64,000 bases of DNA from Phycisphaera sp. (GTDB lineage Bacteria; Planctomycetota; Phycisphaerae; Phycisphaerales; UBA1924), in the NCBI GenBank assembly GCA_003712165.1, contig RHLH01000001.1:1054001-1118000 (forward strand), read 5' to 3'. The position numbers and the translations under genes are program-made. The notes under the pieces are model-generated. The model was not told where the DNA came from, made no database searches, and saw only the letters and a list, made by a program, of their open reading frames with translations. Shown piece by piece: positions 24,716 through 32,653 of the stretch (the first letter of the stretch is position 1; each line of letters opens with the position of its first letter).

Positions 24716-25054
24716 TTAGAAGCCCGCGGCTGCCATGGCCATCGATGCACCGCTAAAGATGCCCGCGACGGCGAGGTAGAACGCCATGCGGATCGGTGCG
24801 CCGGCGGCGAGCTGGTCCTGACGCGCGGTGTCGAGCCAGTACTTGCCCGAGCCGGTTCTGCGGATCACGCCCCGGCGAGTGAGCCACCATGTCCAGGGCG
24901 AGGTGATGAGCCCGACCTCGCTTGAGCGGACGGCGGTGCTCCTGCAGGTCGCGCCGTGCTCTTTGAGGACGTGGACCGCTCTGCGGGTCTTCTTGTGATA
25001 CCGGACGCGGTCGACGATCTCGATGTCACACTCTCGGAGTTCTAGTGATGCCAT
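24716..25054 (-). CDS. Hypothetical protein, 112 aa, possible membrane helix
   Basis: The frame from the ATG at 25054 (MASLELRECDIEIVDR) encodes a basic protein that begins with two possible beta strands, a histidine/lysine-rich middle (RYHKKTRRAVHVLKEHG), and ends in one hydrophobic segment (MAFYLAVAGIFSGASMAMAAAGF). No domain is recognised. The C-terminal helix suggests a tail-anchored small membrane protein. It is isolated, with its own terminator candidate downstream. The 249-base gap upstream to the sigma factor start contains no gene I can support. Moderate confidence that it is translated. Confidence 0.55.
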   Translation of the reverse strand: MASLELRECDIEIVDRVRYHKKTRRAVHVLKEHGATCRSTAVRSSEVGLITSPWTWWLTRRGVIRRTGSGKYWLDTARQDQLAAGAPIRMAFYLAVAGIFSGASMAMAAAGF

Positions 25055-25303
25055 GTCTCGATTCCCAACTCGTTTCCCAAGGCGGAGCGCAAACTCCTGT
25101 CTGGAAGCAAGATGCATCTCGCTTGGTGAGATTGCGAGGTGCTTGAGGGAAACCTCTGAAACCGTGACGGAACTGGTGTTAGAACTTCACAGGCTTGACA
25201 GGGCAAGCGGTTCTATCCGGACGTGCGAAGGTCCGAGAGCCGAAAAAACGAGTAGTCCTTGAACCGGTCGCGCCCCGGGAGCGACTGGGATAGGGAGGTG
25301 CCC

Positions 25304-25846
25304 TTGAAGCGAGGCGTTGGCCAGGTCGCTCACGAGATGCTCGTACTCTCGGCTCAGGCGGGCGATGACCACTCGCTGGCGAGGCTCGTCAGGGTCTGGC
25401 AGAAGCCGCTGCTGCGGCACGCGCTTCGGCTCATGCCCGACGAGTCGTCCGCGAGCGACGCGGTGCAGGAGGCGTGGATCGCGATCGGGCGATCGCTCCG
25501 AGGTCTCGACGACCCGGCGAGGTTCAGATCCTGGGCGCTTCGGATCGTCACAAACAAGTGTGCCGACATCGCGAGGACCGAGTCGCGCCGACGCAAGGTG
25601 GACCGGGCACGATCGCCAACGGGTGGTGAATCTCGCGATTCATCTTCTTCTCGGACGGACGAGCTTCGTCGGGCGATGGGCGAGATGGACACCGAGCGCA
25701 GGGCGATGCTCGCGCTGCACTACGTCGACGGGCTGGGTGTCGCGGAGCTGGCGGAGGTGTTCGTGGTGCCGACCGGGACCGTCAAGAGCAGGCTGTACCA
25801 CGCGAGGAAAGAGCTTCGGGAACGGATCGAAAGGATGGAGTCATGA
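25304..25846 (+). CDS. ECF-type RNA polymerase sigma factor
   Basis: The start is TTG at 25304, with GGGAGG (25293-25298) five bases upstream; an in-frame GTG at 25298 and a TTG at 25259 are alternatives. Region 2 reads LLRHALRLMPDESSASDAVQEAWIAI and region 4 VFVVPTGTVKSRLYHARKELRERI, with no region 3, as in sigma-70 family group 4. The linker carries a Ser-rich stretch (GGESRDSSSSR). It overlaps the next gene by four bases (ATGA), so the two are translated together and probably form a sigma/membrane-partner pair. The target regulon is unknown. Confidence 0.92.
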   Translation: MKRGVGQVAHEMLVLSAQAGDDHSLARLVRVWQKPLLRHALRLMPDESSASDAVQEAWIAIGRSLRGLDDPARFRSWALRIVTNKCADIARTESRRRKVDRARSPTGGESRDSSSSRTDELRRAMGEMDTERRAMLALHYVDGLGVAELAEVFVVPTGTVKSRLYHARKELRERIERMES

Positions 25847-26208
25847 CGGACATCGATAACGAGATCAGGAAGGCGCTCGAGGAAGAGGACCGCGAGTGGT
25901 TCGACAAGCTGAGCGAGCCCGCGCTGCCGATGCAGGTGATCGAGAGCTTCGGCACGAGGTCGAGGTGGTTCATCGCGGGCGCGATGCTCTCGGTCTTCGG
26001 GTTCATGGGCGTCTGCATTTTCAGCGGCTTCAGGCTCGCGCAGGCCCAGGAACCCCGCGAGATCGCGGCCTGGTCGCTGGCCATCCTCGGAGGGTGCATG
26101 GCGATCATGGCCATCAAGATCTGGTACTGGATGGAACTCCAGAAGAACACGATCGTGAGAGAACTCAAGCGACTCGAGCTTCAGGTGGCAAGGCTCTCGC
26201 AGAAGTGA
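25843..26208 (+). CDS. Two-helix membrane protein paired with the ECF sigma factor
   Basis: A 121-residue protein with an acidic cytoplasmic N-terminus (MTDIDNEIRKALEEEDREWFDKL), two membrane helices (WFIAGAMLSVFGFMGVCIFSG near 47-67 and IAAWSLAILGGCMAIMAIKIWYW near 79-101), and a C-terminal coiled coil (IVRELKRLELQVARLSQK). This resembles the small proteins seen beside planctomycete ECF sigma genes (DUF6768-like), but without a search that is a recollection. The ATGA overlap with the sigma gene implies a regulatory partner, perhaps an anti-sigma factor, although it has no zinc-binding anti-sigma motif. Confidence 0.75.
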   Translation: MTDIDNEIRKALEEEDREWFDKLSEPALPMQVIESFGTRSRWFIAGAMLSVFGFMGVCIFSGFRLAQAQEPREIAAWSLAILGGCMAIMAIKIWYWMELQKNTIVRELKRLELQVARLSQK

Positions 26209-26233
26209 GGCGGAATCTCATTGATGAGGCAAG

Positions 26234-26280
26234 TTGACACCCGGTTCGGGCCGATTATGATGTTGGCATCATAATGCCAA
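26234..26280 (+). promoter_or_regulatory. Promoter with overlapping inverted-repeat operator for the Fur-family operon
   Basis: TTGACA at 26234-26239 and TATGAT at 26256-26261, 16 bases apart, form a strong sigma-70-type promoter. The -10 element lies inside ATTATGATG-TTGG-CATCATAAT (26254-26275, 9-bp perfect arms). A second perfect repeat, TTGGCAT-CATA-ATGCCAA (26263-26280), overlaps it. Binding of a dimer here would block the promoter. The arms are AT-rich like known Fur/Zur/PerR sites. The regulator encoded two genes downstream is the natural candidate. Confidence 0.8.
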
Positions 26281-26292
26281 TAAGGAGTTGCC

Positions 26293-26505
26293 ATGTCCGC
26301 ACACTGCTCGAACTGTCTGTCCTCGAACGTCATCGGTGTTGAAGCCGCCTCGGTGTGCACCGAGTGTGCGAGCCTGACCGTCGCCGGCACCGGTATCGGG
26401 GCGCCCGTGATCGGCGCTGCTTTGCTTGCAGTCGCGACCTTCGTCGTGGCGTACAAGCTCGGCCGCAAGATCAGGCTGACCAAGCCGACGCACTCGCTGG
26501 TCTGA
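26293..26505 (+). CDS. Small zinc-ribbon membrane protein
   Basis: A 70-residue protein with CSNC at 5-8 and CTEC at 22-25, a four-Cys zinc ribbon. One membrane helix follows (VIGAALLAVATFVVAYKLG) and a short basic tail. AAGGAG sits six bases before the ATG. It is the first gene after the Fur-family promoter/operator and is followed 25 bases later by the regulator. The arrangement suggests a metal-responsive membrane protein; whether the ribbon is structural or senses metal is unknown. Confidence 0.85.
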   Translation: MSAHCSNCLSSNVIGVEAASVCTECASLTVAGTGIGAPVIGAALLAVATFVVAYKLGRKIRLTKPTHSLV

Positions 26506-26530
26506 CCGGTCCGACATACGATTGGATCAC

Positions 26531-26911
26531 ATGGTCCAACGGCGTGATACAGCACAGCAGAGGGCGATCCGCGATGCCTTGAATTCATCGGGTCGTCCTC
26601 TTTCTGTTGATGAGATCCATCAGCTTGCGATCGACGATGTGCCGAGCCTCGGTGTGCGGACGGTGTACCGCGTTGTCGAGCGTCTCTTGGAGGATGGAGA
26701 GATCGCCTCGGTCGCTGTGCCGCGCCAGCCCGACCGGTACGAGCTGGCTTCGGTCGCGAAGAAGCATCACCACCATTTCCATTGCGACAGTTGCGACCGG
26801 GTGTTCGATGTGCAGGGATGCCCGGGCGGGCTGAGCCGGATGCTGCCCGACGGTTTCACGCTCGCGGGCCACGAGCTGACGCTCTGGGGCACGTGCCCGG
26901 ACTGTGCATGA
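26531..26911 (+). CDS. Fur-family metal-dependent repressor (Zur/PerR/Fur type)
   Basis: A 126-residue protein: an N-terminal winged helix (QRAIRDALNSSGRPLSVDEIHQLAIDD, VRTVYRVVERLLEDGEI) and a dimerisation domain with HHHHFHCDSC near 79-88 (the Fur-family His cluster and first CxxC) and CPDC at the end, the second CxxC. The two CxxC pairs indicate a structural zinc site, as in Zur, PerR and many Fur proteins. The ATG at 26531 is preferred; a TTG lies nine bases upstream. The gene is in an operon under the promoter at 26234-26280, so autoregulation is likely. The regulated metal cannot be told. Confidence 0.9.
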   Translation: MVQRRDTAQQRAIRDALNSSGRPLSVDEIHQLAIDDVPSLGVRTVYRVVERLLEDGEIASVAVPRQPDRYELASVAKKHHHHFHCDSCDRVFDVQGCPGGLSRMLPDGFTLAGHELTLWGTCPDCA

Positions 26912-26926
26912 ACTGATTGTGCTCGG

Positions 26927-27103
26927 TCAGCCTTCGTTCTTTGCGGGCTTGGCGGGCCAGGCGAGGCAGAACGCGATGCTTGTGATCATGCACGCGACCC
27001 CTACGCGGAAGAGCATCTCGCCTGTCTGATCGCTGAGGTAGCCAAGTGCCGTCAGGAACGCGGCGAGGCCCAGGAAGAACAGGATGCGCTGGATGATCCG
27101 CAT
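26927..27103 (-). CDS. Small two-helix membrane protein, 58 aa
   Basis: From the ATG at 27103 the product is MRIIQRILFFLGLAAFLTAL followed by a short polar loop, a second hydrophobic segment (MLFRVGVACMITSIAFCLAW) and a basic/acidic tail. The two helices and short loop fit an inner-membrane hairpin. There is no recognised family. It is convergent with the Fur gene (15 bases between stops) and divergent from the 483-residue protein gene. Confidence 0.6.
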   Translation of the reverse strand: MRIIQRILFFLGLAAFLTALGYLSDQTGEMLFRVGVACMITSIAFCLAWPAKPAKNEG

Positions 27104-27166
27104 GGCGATTGCTCCGTGCAGGTATCGAGTCGTCTGGGTTTGGAGGATACCTGATAAGCTGCTGCA

Positions 27167-28618
27167 GTGGAGTTCTACCTGGGCATCCTGCTGGGTTTGA
27201 TCGCTCTGTGTGCGATTGTCTGGGCGTTTGTGCGGTCGCGGGTTGGTGATGAGCCGCACTGCCGGCGGTGCGGTTTCAGTCTCGCGGGGCTGACGGGGCC
27301 CGAGGTGTGCCCGGAGTGCGGCAGGTCGCTTTCGCGCCGGCGTGCGGTCGTGGTGGGGAACCGACGGAGCCGGAAGAAGCTGGTGGTTGTGTTCGCGGTG
27401 CTCGGCGGGTTGTCGTCGGTGCTGCTCTGGCTCGATGGCGCGAACAGACGTGGGTTTCTCCCGGTCAACGAGTACAAGCCGGCGTGGTTGCTGCTCAGTG
27501 AGGCGTATCTGCTCGGGGATAAACGTGCGAGCGCTGCGACAGACGAACTTTACTCTCGGATTGATTCTGCCAGGCTCGGGCGTGAGTGGTCAGATCGGCT
27601 TGTGAACGTCGCTCTAGATCGACACCGGCAGACATGGAGGGTGTTTCCGGAAGCTCAATGGAATTCCTTATATCTTGCATTGGGCTCCGTTCAGATGGAT
27701 GCAGATCGCATGCATCGTTTGTTGGACGATTTGGTGATAGAGACAGCGGTGGAAGGGCAGATCCGTGATGTGAAGCGTCTTGAGCCTGGCGTTAGTGACA
27801 CCGTGACTGTCGGGCTCAAACTCCGGGGTGGTGTGCACGCGCAAAGGATGTTCATGCGTCTCTTCTACAACGGCGAGTCTTCCATGCGGTTGCAGGGTAT
27901 TGGAGATATCACGGCGTTTGATTACAAAAGAACAGGGACGAGGAGATTTTCTCTCAGCAGATTCGGTCGAACCCGTAAACCCTATGTGTTTGATTTCGAA
28001 ACCGATATATGCATCGATGTGGATGTTGTTGCTCCATGGGAATCTGGTCGGTACGAGGGGGCTGTTGATCTACTTGCGGACAGTGTCTATCTGCGTGCCC
28101 GTACGAATCGCGTGGGCGGGTCATCAGTAGATCCAGAGCTCAGCCCCGTTGCAATCCTCTCAGTGCCGGTCACCGCTGAGGTGAAGTCGTACGACTTTGA
28201 TTCGGTTGAGTTCGATCAGACGGGGGGTGATCCATCAAACCCGCTTGAATTCGACGTGATTCGCTATGGATGGGAGACAGCGCTCAAAACGCCGACGTCA
28301 CTCGTCTTTGCGTTATGGTTTAGCGATTCGGCGTCGATAGACACAGAGATGGTCGGGCTGGGTGGCTTTCTCGTTGCGAGACAGGGAGATGTCGAAGTAC
28401 GAAAGCTCATCGCCCACGGCAGACTTCGAACTTCCATTACCGGCAACCTCCCCGCGTGGAAGTTCAAAGCTGGGGATGTGCACTTGACTTATGAGCACAA
28501 CACCAATGTTGCGCACGAGTTCATGCCACCGGGCGGGCTGTTATTGGAGGGCCCGATCGACCTCGGCACAATCACCATCCCTGAACAACCCGAACCCGAC
28601 GAAACCACAGCCCCCTGA
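27167..28618 (+). CDS. Membrane-anchored protein with zinc ribbon, function unknown
   Basis: A 483-residue protein starting with GTG at 27167. It begins with a membrane helix (FYLGILLGLIALCAIVWAFV), a zinc ribbon with two CxxC pairs (CRRCG...CPECG, about 32-51), a basic patch (SRRRAVVVGNRRSRKK), a second helix (LVVVFAVLGGLSSVLLWL) and a large beta-rich domain of about 390 residues outside. The CRRCGFSL...CPECGRSL pattern followed by membrane helices is common in Phycisphaerae proteins of unknown role. Codon use becomes more AT-rich from about 27500 on. The function is unknown. Confidence 0.8.
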   Translation: MEFYLGILLGLIALCAIVWAFVRSRVGDEPHCRRCGFSLAGLTGPEVCPECGRSLSRRRAVVVGNRRSRKKLVVVFAVLGGLSSVLLWLDGANRRGFLPVNEYKPAWLLLSEAYLLGDKRASAATDELYSRIDSARLGREWSDRLVNVALDRHRQTWRVFPEAQWNSLYLALGSVQMDADRMHRLLDDLVIETAVEGQIRDVKRLEPGVSDTVTVGLKLRGGVHAQRMFMRLFYNGESSMRLQGIGDITAFDYKRTGTRRFSLSRFGRTRKPYVFDFETDICIDVDVVAPWESGRYEGAVDLLADSVYLRARTNRVGGSSVDPELSPVAILSVPVTAEVKSYDFDSVEFDQTGGDPSNPLEFDVIRYGWETALKTPTSLVFALWFSDSASIDTEMVGLGGFLVARQGDVEVRKLIAHGRLRTSITGNLPAWKFKAGDVHLTYEHNTNVAHEFMPPGGLLLEGPIDLGTITIPEQPEPDETTAP

Positions 28619-29050
28619 TCACCCCTCGTCGTTCTGATCCGGCACGAGTGTCGGGTCACTGTCGATGTTGATGTCGATCTCGGTCTCGCCTTCGCCGCCC
28701 TCTTTGAGCTGCTGCTTGGTTTCATCGTCGTCGCCCGAGAGGCTGAGGAAGGGGATGGTCGAGTCGATGTTGTTGATCGTCTTGCGGAGTGATTCGAGCG
28801 AGACGCTGACGGCGTCGAGTGTGACCTGCAGGTCACCCAGCCTGGTGTCGACCGAGTCGAGGTTCTCGTCGATGGACGCGAGCTTGGCGTCGATCTTCCC
28901 GAGGTTGTTGTCGATGTCCACAAGATTGTTGTTGATCTCGCCCAGCTGTTGGTTGGCCAGCTCGACCTGGTCGTAGGCGTCCCAGATGATGCAGCCCTGC
29001 GAGGCGAGGGTGAACGAAGCGAGGAGTGCGATCGGCGCGAGGTGTTTCAT
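28619..29050 (-). CDS. Coiled-coil lipoprotein with heptad repeats
   Basis: A 143-residue protein with a lipoprotein signal (MKHLAPIALLASFTLASQGC, Cys20 after ASQG). Residues about 34-94 are nine consecutive seven-residue units beginning with a hydrophobic residue: LGEINNN, LVDIDNN, LGKIDAK, LASIDEN, LDSVDTR, LGDLQVT, LDAVSVS, LESLRKT, INNIDS. This is an almost perfect heptad coil, with I or V at the fourth position. The tail is acidic. It resembles Lpp-like or phage-tail-type coils, but with no known family. It lies 38 bases downstream of an exported-protein gene on the same strand. Confidence 0.82.
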   Translation of the reverse strand: MKHLAPIALLASFTLASQGCIIWDAYDQVELANQQLGEINNNLVDIDNNLGKIDAKLASIDENLDSVDTRLGDLQVTLDAVSVSLESLRKTINNIDSTIPFLSLSGDDDETKQQLKEGGEGETEIDINIDSDPTLVPDQNDEG

Positions 29051-29088
29051 GCGGGGAGGGTAGGTTGGCAGCGGGCGAATGCAAGCGG

Positions 29089-30072
29089 TTACACCTCGGG
29101 ATCACCCCGGTGCTCGGGCTCTGTGTAGAACTTTACGGTGGTGCCGTCGGGTTTGGTGCAGGTGACGCATGCGCGCGTGAAGCCGCCTTGGGTTGGGGTG
29201 GTGCTGAGGCTGAGCAAGATCGAGTCGCCGGGCTCGATGGTGATCTTGCCCATTCCCGTGCCGCAGAATCTGAGGGTGCCCATCTCGACCCAACCAGACT
29301 CTGTGAACTTCTCGACGGTGTTGTACACGAAGAAAGCGTGGCTATCGGGGAATTCATCATGACTCTTGAAGCCGAGGTCGGCCCAGAATTCGAGCGGCTC
29401 ATCGAACGGGTTGACGAGCACGGCATGTGCGCTGCCGATGCCTGTTTCCCTGACACTCTGGAGCATGTGTTCATCGTCGTTGTGGGCAGGCTCTTTGTCG
29501 ATGACGTCGAAGCGGAGCTTTGGTGTGCTGATCGTGAGGCGGTCGTAGATGGTGTGACCGTCGTGTGCGCGGTTGAGCGAAGCCGCGGCATCGATGTGCA
29601 CGCTCAGCGTGTGTTCGCCCGGCTCAAGTTCGCCGAAGATGTAGTGCAGCTTCGCCCATGCGCGGAGGATGGGTTTGCCTGTGTCGATGCGCCCCTGGTT
29701 TGTGTCGTTCTGATAGATGTAGACTGGTTCGAGCTGCGGCTCACTTTTGATCGTGCTCCCGTCGGGTCGGGTGAGTTCATAGACGACCGACGACAACGTG
29801 TTGATTTTGGCGGGCAGCGCGCGCACGGGCCTGCCCCGGTTGATGAGCCTGATCTCGAAGCTGGGCCAGTCTTTGACCAGCGGCGTCTGGTCGTACGCGA
29901 TGATCCAGTCCGTCTCGTGAGGGCCTGGCACCGACCAGGTCTGCATCTCGACCGACGGGTACAGCTCATAACTCGGGCTGATCTGCGAGAGCTCGAGCCG
30001 CTCCGGCAGAGGCTGGGCGCCAGCGGTGGGGGCGAGGACGGTGAACGCGATAGCAAGGAGATGGGCTTTCAT
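29089..30072 (-). CDS. Exported protein of unknown function
   Basis: A 327-residue protein from the ATG at 30072 with a signal peptide (MKAHLLAIAFTVLAPTAGAQ). The mature part is beta-rich: NQGRIDTGKPIL, AWAKLHYIFGELEPGEHTLSV and TIEPGDSILLSLSTTP recall immunoglobulin-like folds of secreted planctomycete proteins. Cys residues occur near the C-terminus (RFCGTG, RACVTCTK). No catalytic motif is recognised. It ends just before the coiled-coil lipoprotein gene and starts 53 bases after the stop of the nuclease-fold gene. Confidence 0.75.
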   Translation of the reverse strand: MKAHLLAIAFTVLAPTAGAQPLPERLELSQISPSYELYPSVEMQTWSVPGPHETDWIIAYDQTPLVKDWPSFEIRLINRGRPVRALPAKINTLSSVVYELTRPDGSTIKSEPQLEPVYIYQNDTNQGRIDTGKPILRAWAKLHYIFGELEPGEHTLSVHIDAAASLNRAHDGHTIYDRLTISTPKLRFDVIDKEPAHNDDEHMLQSVRETGIGSAHAVLVNPFDEPLEFWADLGFKSHDEFPDSHAFFVYNTVEKFTESGWVEMGTLRFCGTGMGKITIEPGDSILLSLSTTPTQGGFTRACVTCTKPDGTTVKFYTEPEHRGDPEV

Positions 30073-30125
30073 GCCTGCTTGGACGCAGCGGGCGGGCGTT
30101 CGGTTCGTGCTGCGGGAGATCCACT

Positions 30126-31202
30126 TCACCCCTCGGCCAGCCGCCTGCCCAGGTATTCCTCGGAGTAGTCGATCCGTAGCTCGGTCCACATGACGAGGTG
30201 GTCGGACATCTGGTGGGTGCGCCAGTAGGTTCGGAAGTACTTGGTTTTGTCCTTGACCGAGCGGGGTTGGCCCTTCTTCTGGCCCGAGGTGTACTTCTTG
30301 TATGCGGGGCCCATCTCCTTGACATAAGCGGATTCCTCCTCGAGCCTGTACACCGAATCGAAGAAGTTGAACACGCCGTCGCGGCCTGTGAAGTCGAGGT
30401 GGTTCGGGCGCGCACGGAACGCGATCTGGTCGTAGTGACGGTTCTTGCCCCAGTTGGACGGCAGTTCTTGCAGCGACTCGGGCACGGTGAACCCCGCCTT
30501 CTCGAACTGCGCGAAGGTCTCGTTGTCCGTATTGAAGATGTTGAAGTCGCCCAGCAGGATGAGGTTCTGTGACCACACGTGCTCGTCGAGCGTTCGTTTC
30601 TTGAGGAACTGTGCGATCTGTTTGATCTCGTTGATCCGGTCTTCGGGCTCGGCGTCCCCGCCGCCCCAGAGGATGTGCACGGTCGCGAGCTGGAACTTGC
30701 ACCAGCCCGCCTGGAAGCCGGCGATGAACGGCGTGCGCCAGATCTGATCTGGGTTGACGATGTTGCCGTCCTCGTCCTCGACGGGCGGGAGCACGAGCTG
30801 GCCCGCCAGGCCTTTGAAGCTGACCTTGCGCGTGTCGAACACGAACGCCATGCGTTCGTCGTTGCCCCGATTGCCCTCTGTGGTGTCGGTGAAGATGACA
30901 TCCCACTGCCCGCCCAGGAGCCTCATGACACGGTTGAGCGCTTCGAGGTCTTTGTAGACCTCCTGGATCGCGACGATGTCGAACTTCGAGATCACCTCCG
31001 CGATGTACTGGATCGCCTCGTCGGAGCGCCTGCCGTAGGCGGGTTTGTCGAAGTCTCGGATGTTCCAAGTGGCGAGCAGGAGTGTCTCGTCCATGGTGCG
31101 TTCTGGGACTTCGGTCGCGAGCTGTTCGCGGAGCCTAAAGAGGCCCGCGACGGTCCGCCTGCCCTCGGGTGTGCTGTACTTGATGTCTCGGTAGAACGGC
31201 AT
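30126..31202 (-). CDS. Endonuclease/exonuclease/phosphatase family protein
   Basis: A 358-residue protein whose ATG at 31202 has AAGGAG upstream. The family core is clear: LLLATWNIRDFD (metal Asn), FDIVAIQEVYKD (Glu), a LATVHILWG strand, NLILLGDFNIF (Asp and Asn), and a C-terminal MSDHLVMW (Asp-His pair). This is the DNase I / exonuclease III / phosphatase fold. Members cut DNA or hydrolyse phosphate esters; the substrate is not evident. There is no signal peptide. It is close upstream of the accessory region at 31.2-33.9 kb but is not obviously part of it. Confidence 0.92.
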   Translation of the reverse strand: MPFYRDIKYSTPEGRRTVAGLFRLREQLATEVPERTMDETLLLATWNIRDFDKPAYGRRSDEAIQYIAEVISKFDIVAIQEVYKDLEALNRVMRLLGGQWDVIFTDTTEGNRGNDERMAFVFDTRKVSFKGLAGQLVLPPVEDEDGNIVNPDQIWRTPFIAGFQAGWCKFQLATVHILWGGGDAEPEDRINEIKQIAQFLKKRTLDEHVWSQNLILLGDFNIFNTDNETFAQFEKAGFTVPESLQELPSNWGKNRHYDQIAFRARPNHLDFTGRDGVFNFFDSVYRLEEESAYVKEMGPAYKKYTSGQKKGQPRSVKDKTKYFRTYWRTHQMSDHLVMWTELRIDYSEEYLGRRLAEG

Positions 31203-31543
31203 GTGCGGGCTCCTTGTGCTGATGACGGAGCCGGAGGATACCGCGCGCAGGGGGACGGAAACGTGATTCAGATTGTGATTGTGTAAAGAACAGCAATGCT
31301 CAGATCGGTAACACACCCGTTCTGGTGCACAGCTCCAGAACTGTGCGCACAGCAAACCGGCACCCCGGACCCATGTTGTGCGAAATCTGCGATTTTTCTA
31401 ATCCTTGTCCCGCATGGCGTTGCGCGCATGTCCGGGTTTGTGTGTCCGCGTTTGTGCGCCCAGATGTGACTCGGCGCCGGTTTTATAGAGGGCGTGTGGT
31501 TCGTCCTCTGACACACCGAGCGCCGAGCGCAGAGGAGATTCAC
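31203..31543. promoter_or_regulatory. Palindrome-rich region upstream of the RepA-like ATPase gene
   Basis: Between two divergent genes. CTGTGCGCACAG at 31341-31352 is a perfect 12-base palindrome; another half-site, GCACAG at 31327-31332, forms an inverted repeat with its left arm (CTGTGC). TTGTGC occurs at 31377 and TTTGTGCGCC at 31450, giving several spaced copies of a TGTGCG core. TTTTATAGAG at about 31480 could hold a -10 element, but no matching -35 is convincing. It is probably an operator region; no gene is seen here. Confidence 0.5.
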
Positions 31544-32629
31544 ATGCAGGGCAACCATCACCACGGATCGGGCCGGTCGTACGACGGCGTGCCCGAGCTC
31601 ACACGCGTCTTCGACATCCAGCGGGAAGAGATCGAGTGGATCTGGCCCGGTCGGCTCCCGGCGGGCAAGCTCGTGACCGTTGCGGGCGACCCGGGTCTGG
31701 GCAAGAGCTTTCTGACGATGGACATCGCCGCGAGGCTGAGCGCCGGTCACCCGCTGCCCGACGAAGAAGACCAGTCGCGTGTCGATGCGCTCGAGCGGGC
31801 GCCAAGGCACACGCCGCGCGATGTGATCATCCTCTCGGCGGAGGACGACCCCGGGGACACGATCCGCCCGAGGCTCGAGGACGCGGGCGCGAACCTGAAC
31901 CACGTGCACATGATGACCGGTGTCCGGTTCGGGGATGTCTCGGGGCAGACCAGGCTCGACCGCGACGCGATGGCGATCTGGCGCGCGCTCAAGTGCATGG
32001 ACAACCCCGGGCTCGTCATCATCGACCCGATCACCGCGTACCTGGGCAACACGGACGCCAACAGCAACGCGGATGTGCGCAAGGTGCTTCACCTGCTGTC
32101 GAGGGTCGCCGCGTCGATGCGGGTGTGTGTTCTGTGCGTGACGCACCTGAACAAGTCGACGCAGACGAAGGCGCAGTACCGCACGATGGGGAGTCTGGCG
32201 TTCACAGCCGCGGCGAGGATGGCCTGGCTCGTCGCCAAGGATCCGAACAAACCCGACAGCCGCGTGCTCGCTCCTATCAAGAGCAACATCTCGGGCGGCG
32301 CGCCCGGGCTGCGTTACAAGATCGTGCAGCGCGAGGATGCGCTCGGCCCGACGGTCGAGTACGAGATCGACCCGAACCCAGTGACGCTCGAGGACCTCGA
32401 ACCCGCGGGCGAGTCCGACCAGCCGGGCGAGCTTGACGAAGCCATCGCGTGGCTGAAGGAGACGCTGAAGGACGGGGCGATGGGGGCGAAGGAGGTGAAC
32501 CGCATGGCGGGGGAGGTTGGGATCAGCAAGATCACGCTGAAGCGCGCGAAGCGGAGGCTTGGGGTGGTGAGTGAGAAGGGTGACCAGCCGACAGATCCGT
32601 GGGTGTGGGTATCTAAAGCTGATTCGTGA
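31544..32629 (+). CDS. RepA/RadA-like AAA family ATPase
   Basis: A 361-residue protein from the ATG at 31544, with AGAGGAG six bases upstream. The RecA-type ATPase core has Walker A GDPGLGKS (48-55), LSAEDDPGDTIRPRL after the second strand, Walker B LVIIDP (157-162, Asp161) and a sensor THLNKS loop. The C-terminal 60 residues resemble a winged-helix DNA-binding domain. This is the AAA_25 / RepA-like type found in phages, plasmids and integrative elements, where it loads or substitutes for a helicase, and in cellular relatives. GC content matches the host. It is followed by the AT-rich HNH gene and may belong to the same accessory segment. Confidence 0.85.
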   Translation: MQGNHHHGSGRSYDGVPELTRVFDIQREEIEWIWPGRLPAGKLVTVAGDPGLGKSFLTMDIAARLSAGHPLPDEEDQSRVDALERAPRHTPRDVIILSAEDDPGDTIRPRLEDAGANLNHVHMMTGVRFGDVSGQTRLDRDAMAIWRALKCMDNPGLVIIDPITAYLGNTDANSNADVRKVLHLLSRVAASMRVCVLCVTHLNKSTQTKAQYRTMGSLAFTAAARMAWLVAKDPNKPDSRVLAPIKSNISGGAPGLRYKIVQREDALGPTVEYEIDPNPVTLEDLEPAGESDQPGELDEAIAWLKETLKDGAMGAKEVNRMAGEVGISKITLKRAKRRLGVVSEKGDQPTDPWVWVSKADS

Positions 32630-32653
32630 TTAAATGTGTAGTGAGTTATTAGG

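Noticed and set aside
29089..31068. A 659-residue open frame on the minus strand joining two genes
   Set aside because: Only the part after 30072 carries a signal peptide and a protein-like sequence; the part before is in another frame of the nuclease-fold gene.
31341..31352. CTGTGCGCACAG as a LexA site
   Set aside because: The spacing between CTGT and ACAG is four rather than eight bases, so it is noted only as a palindrome.
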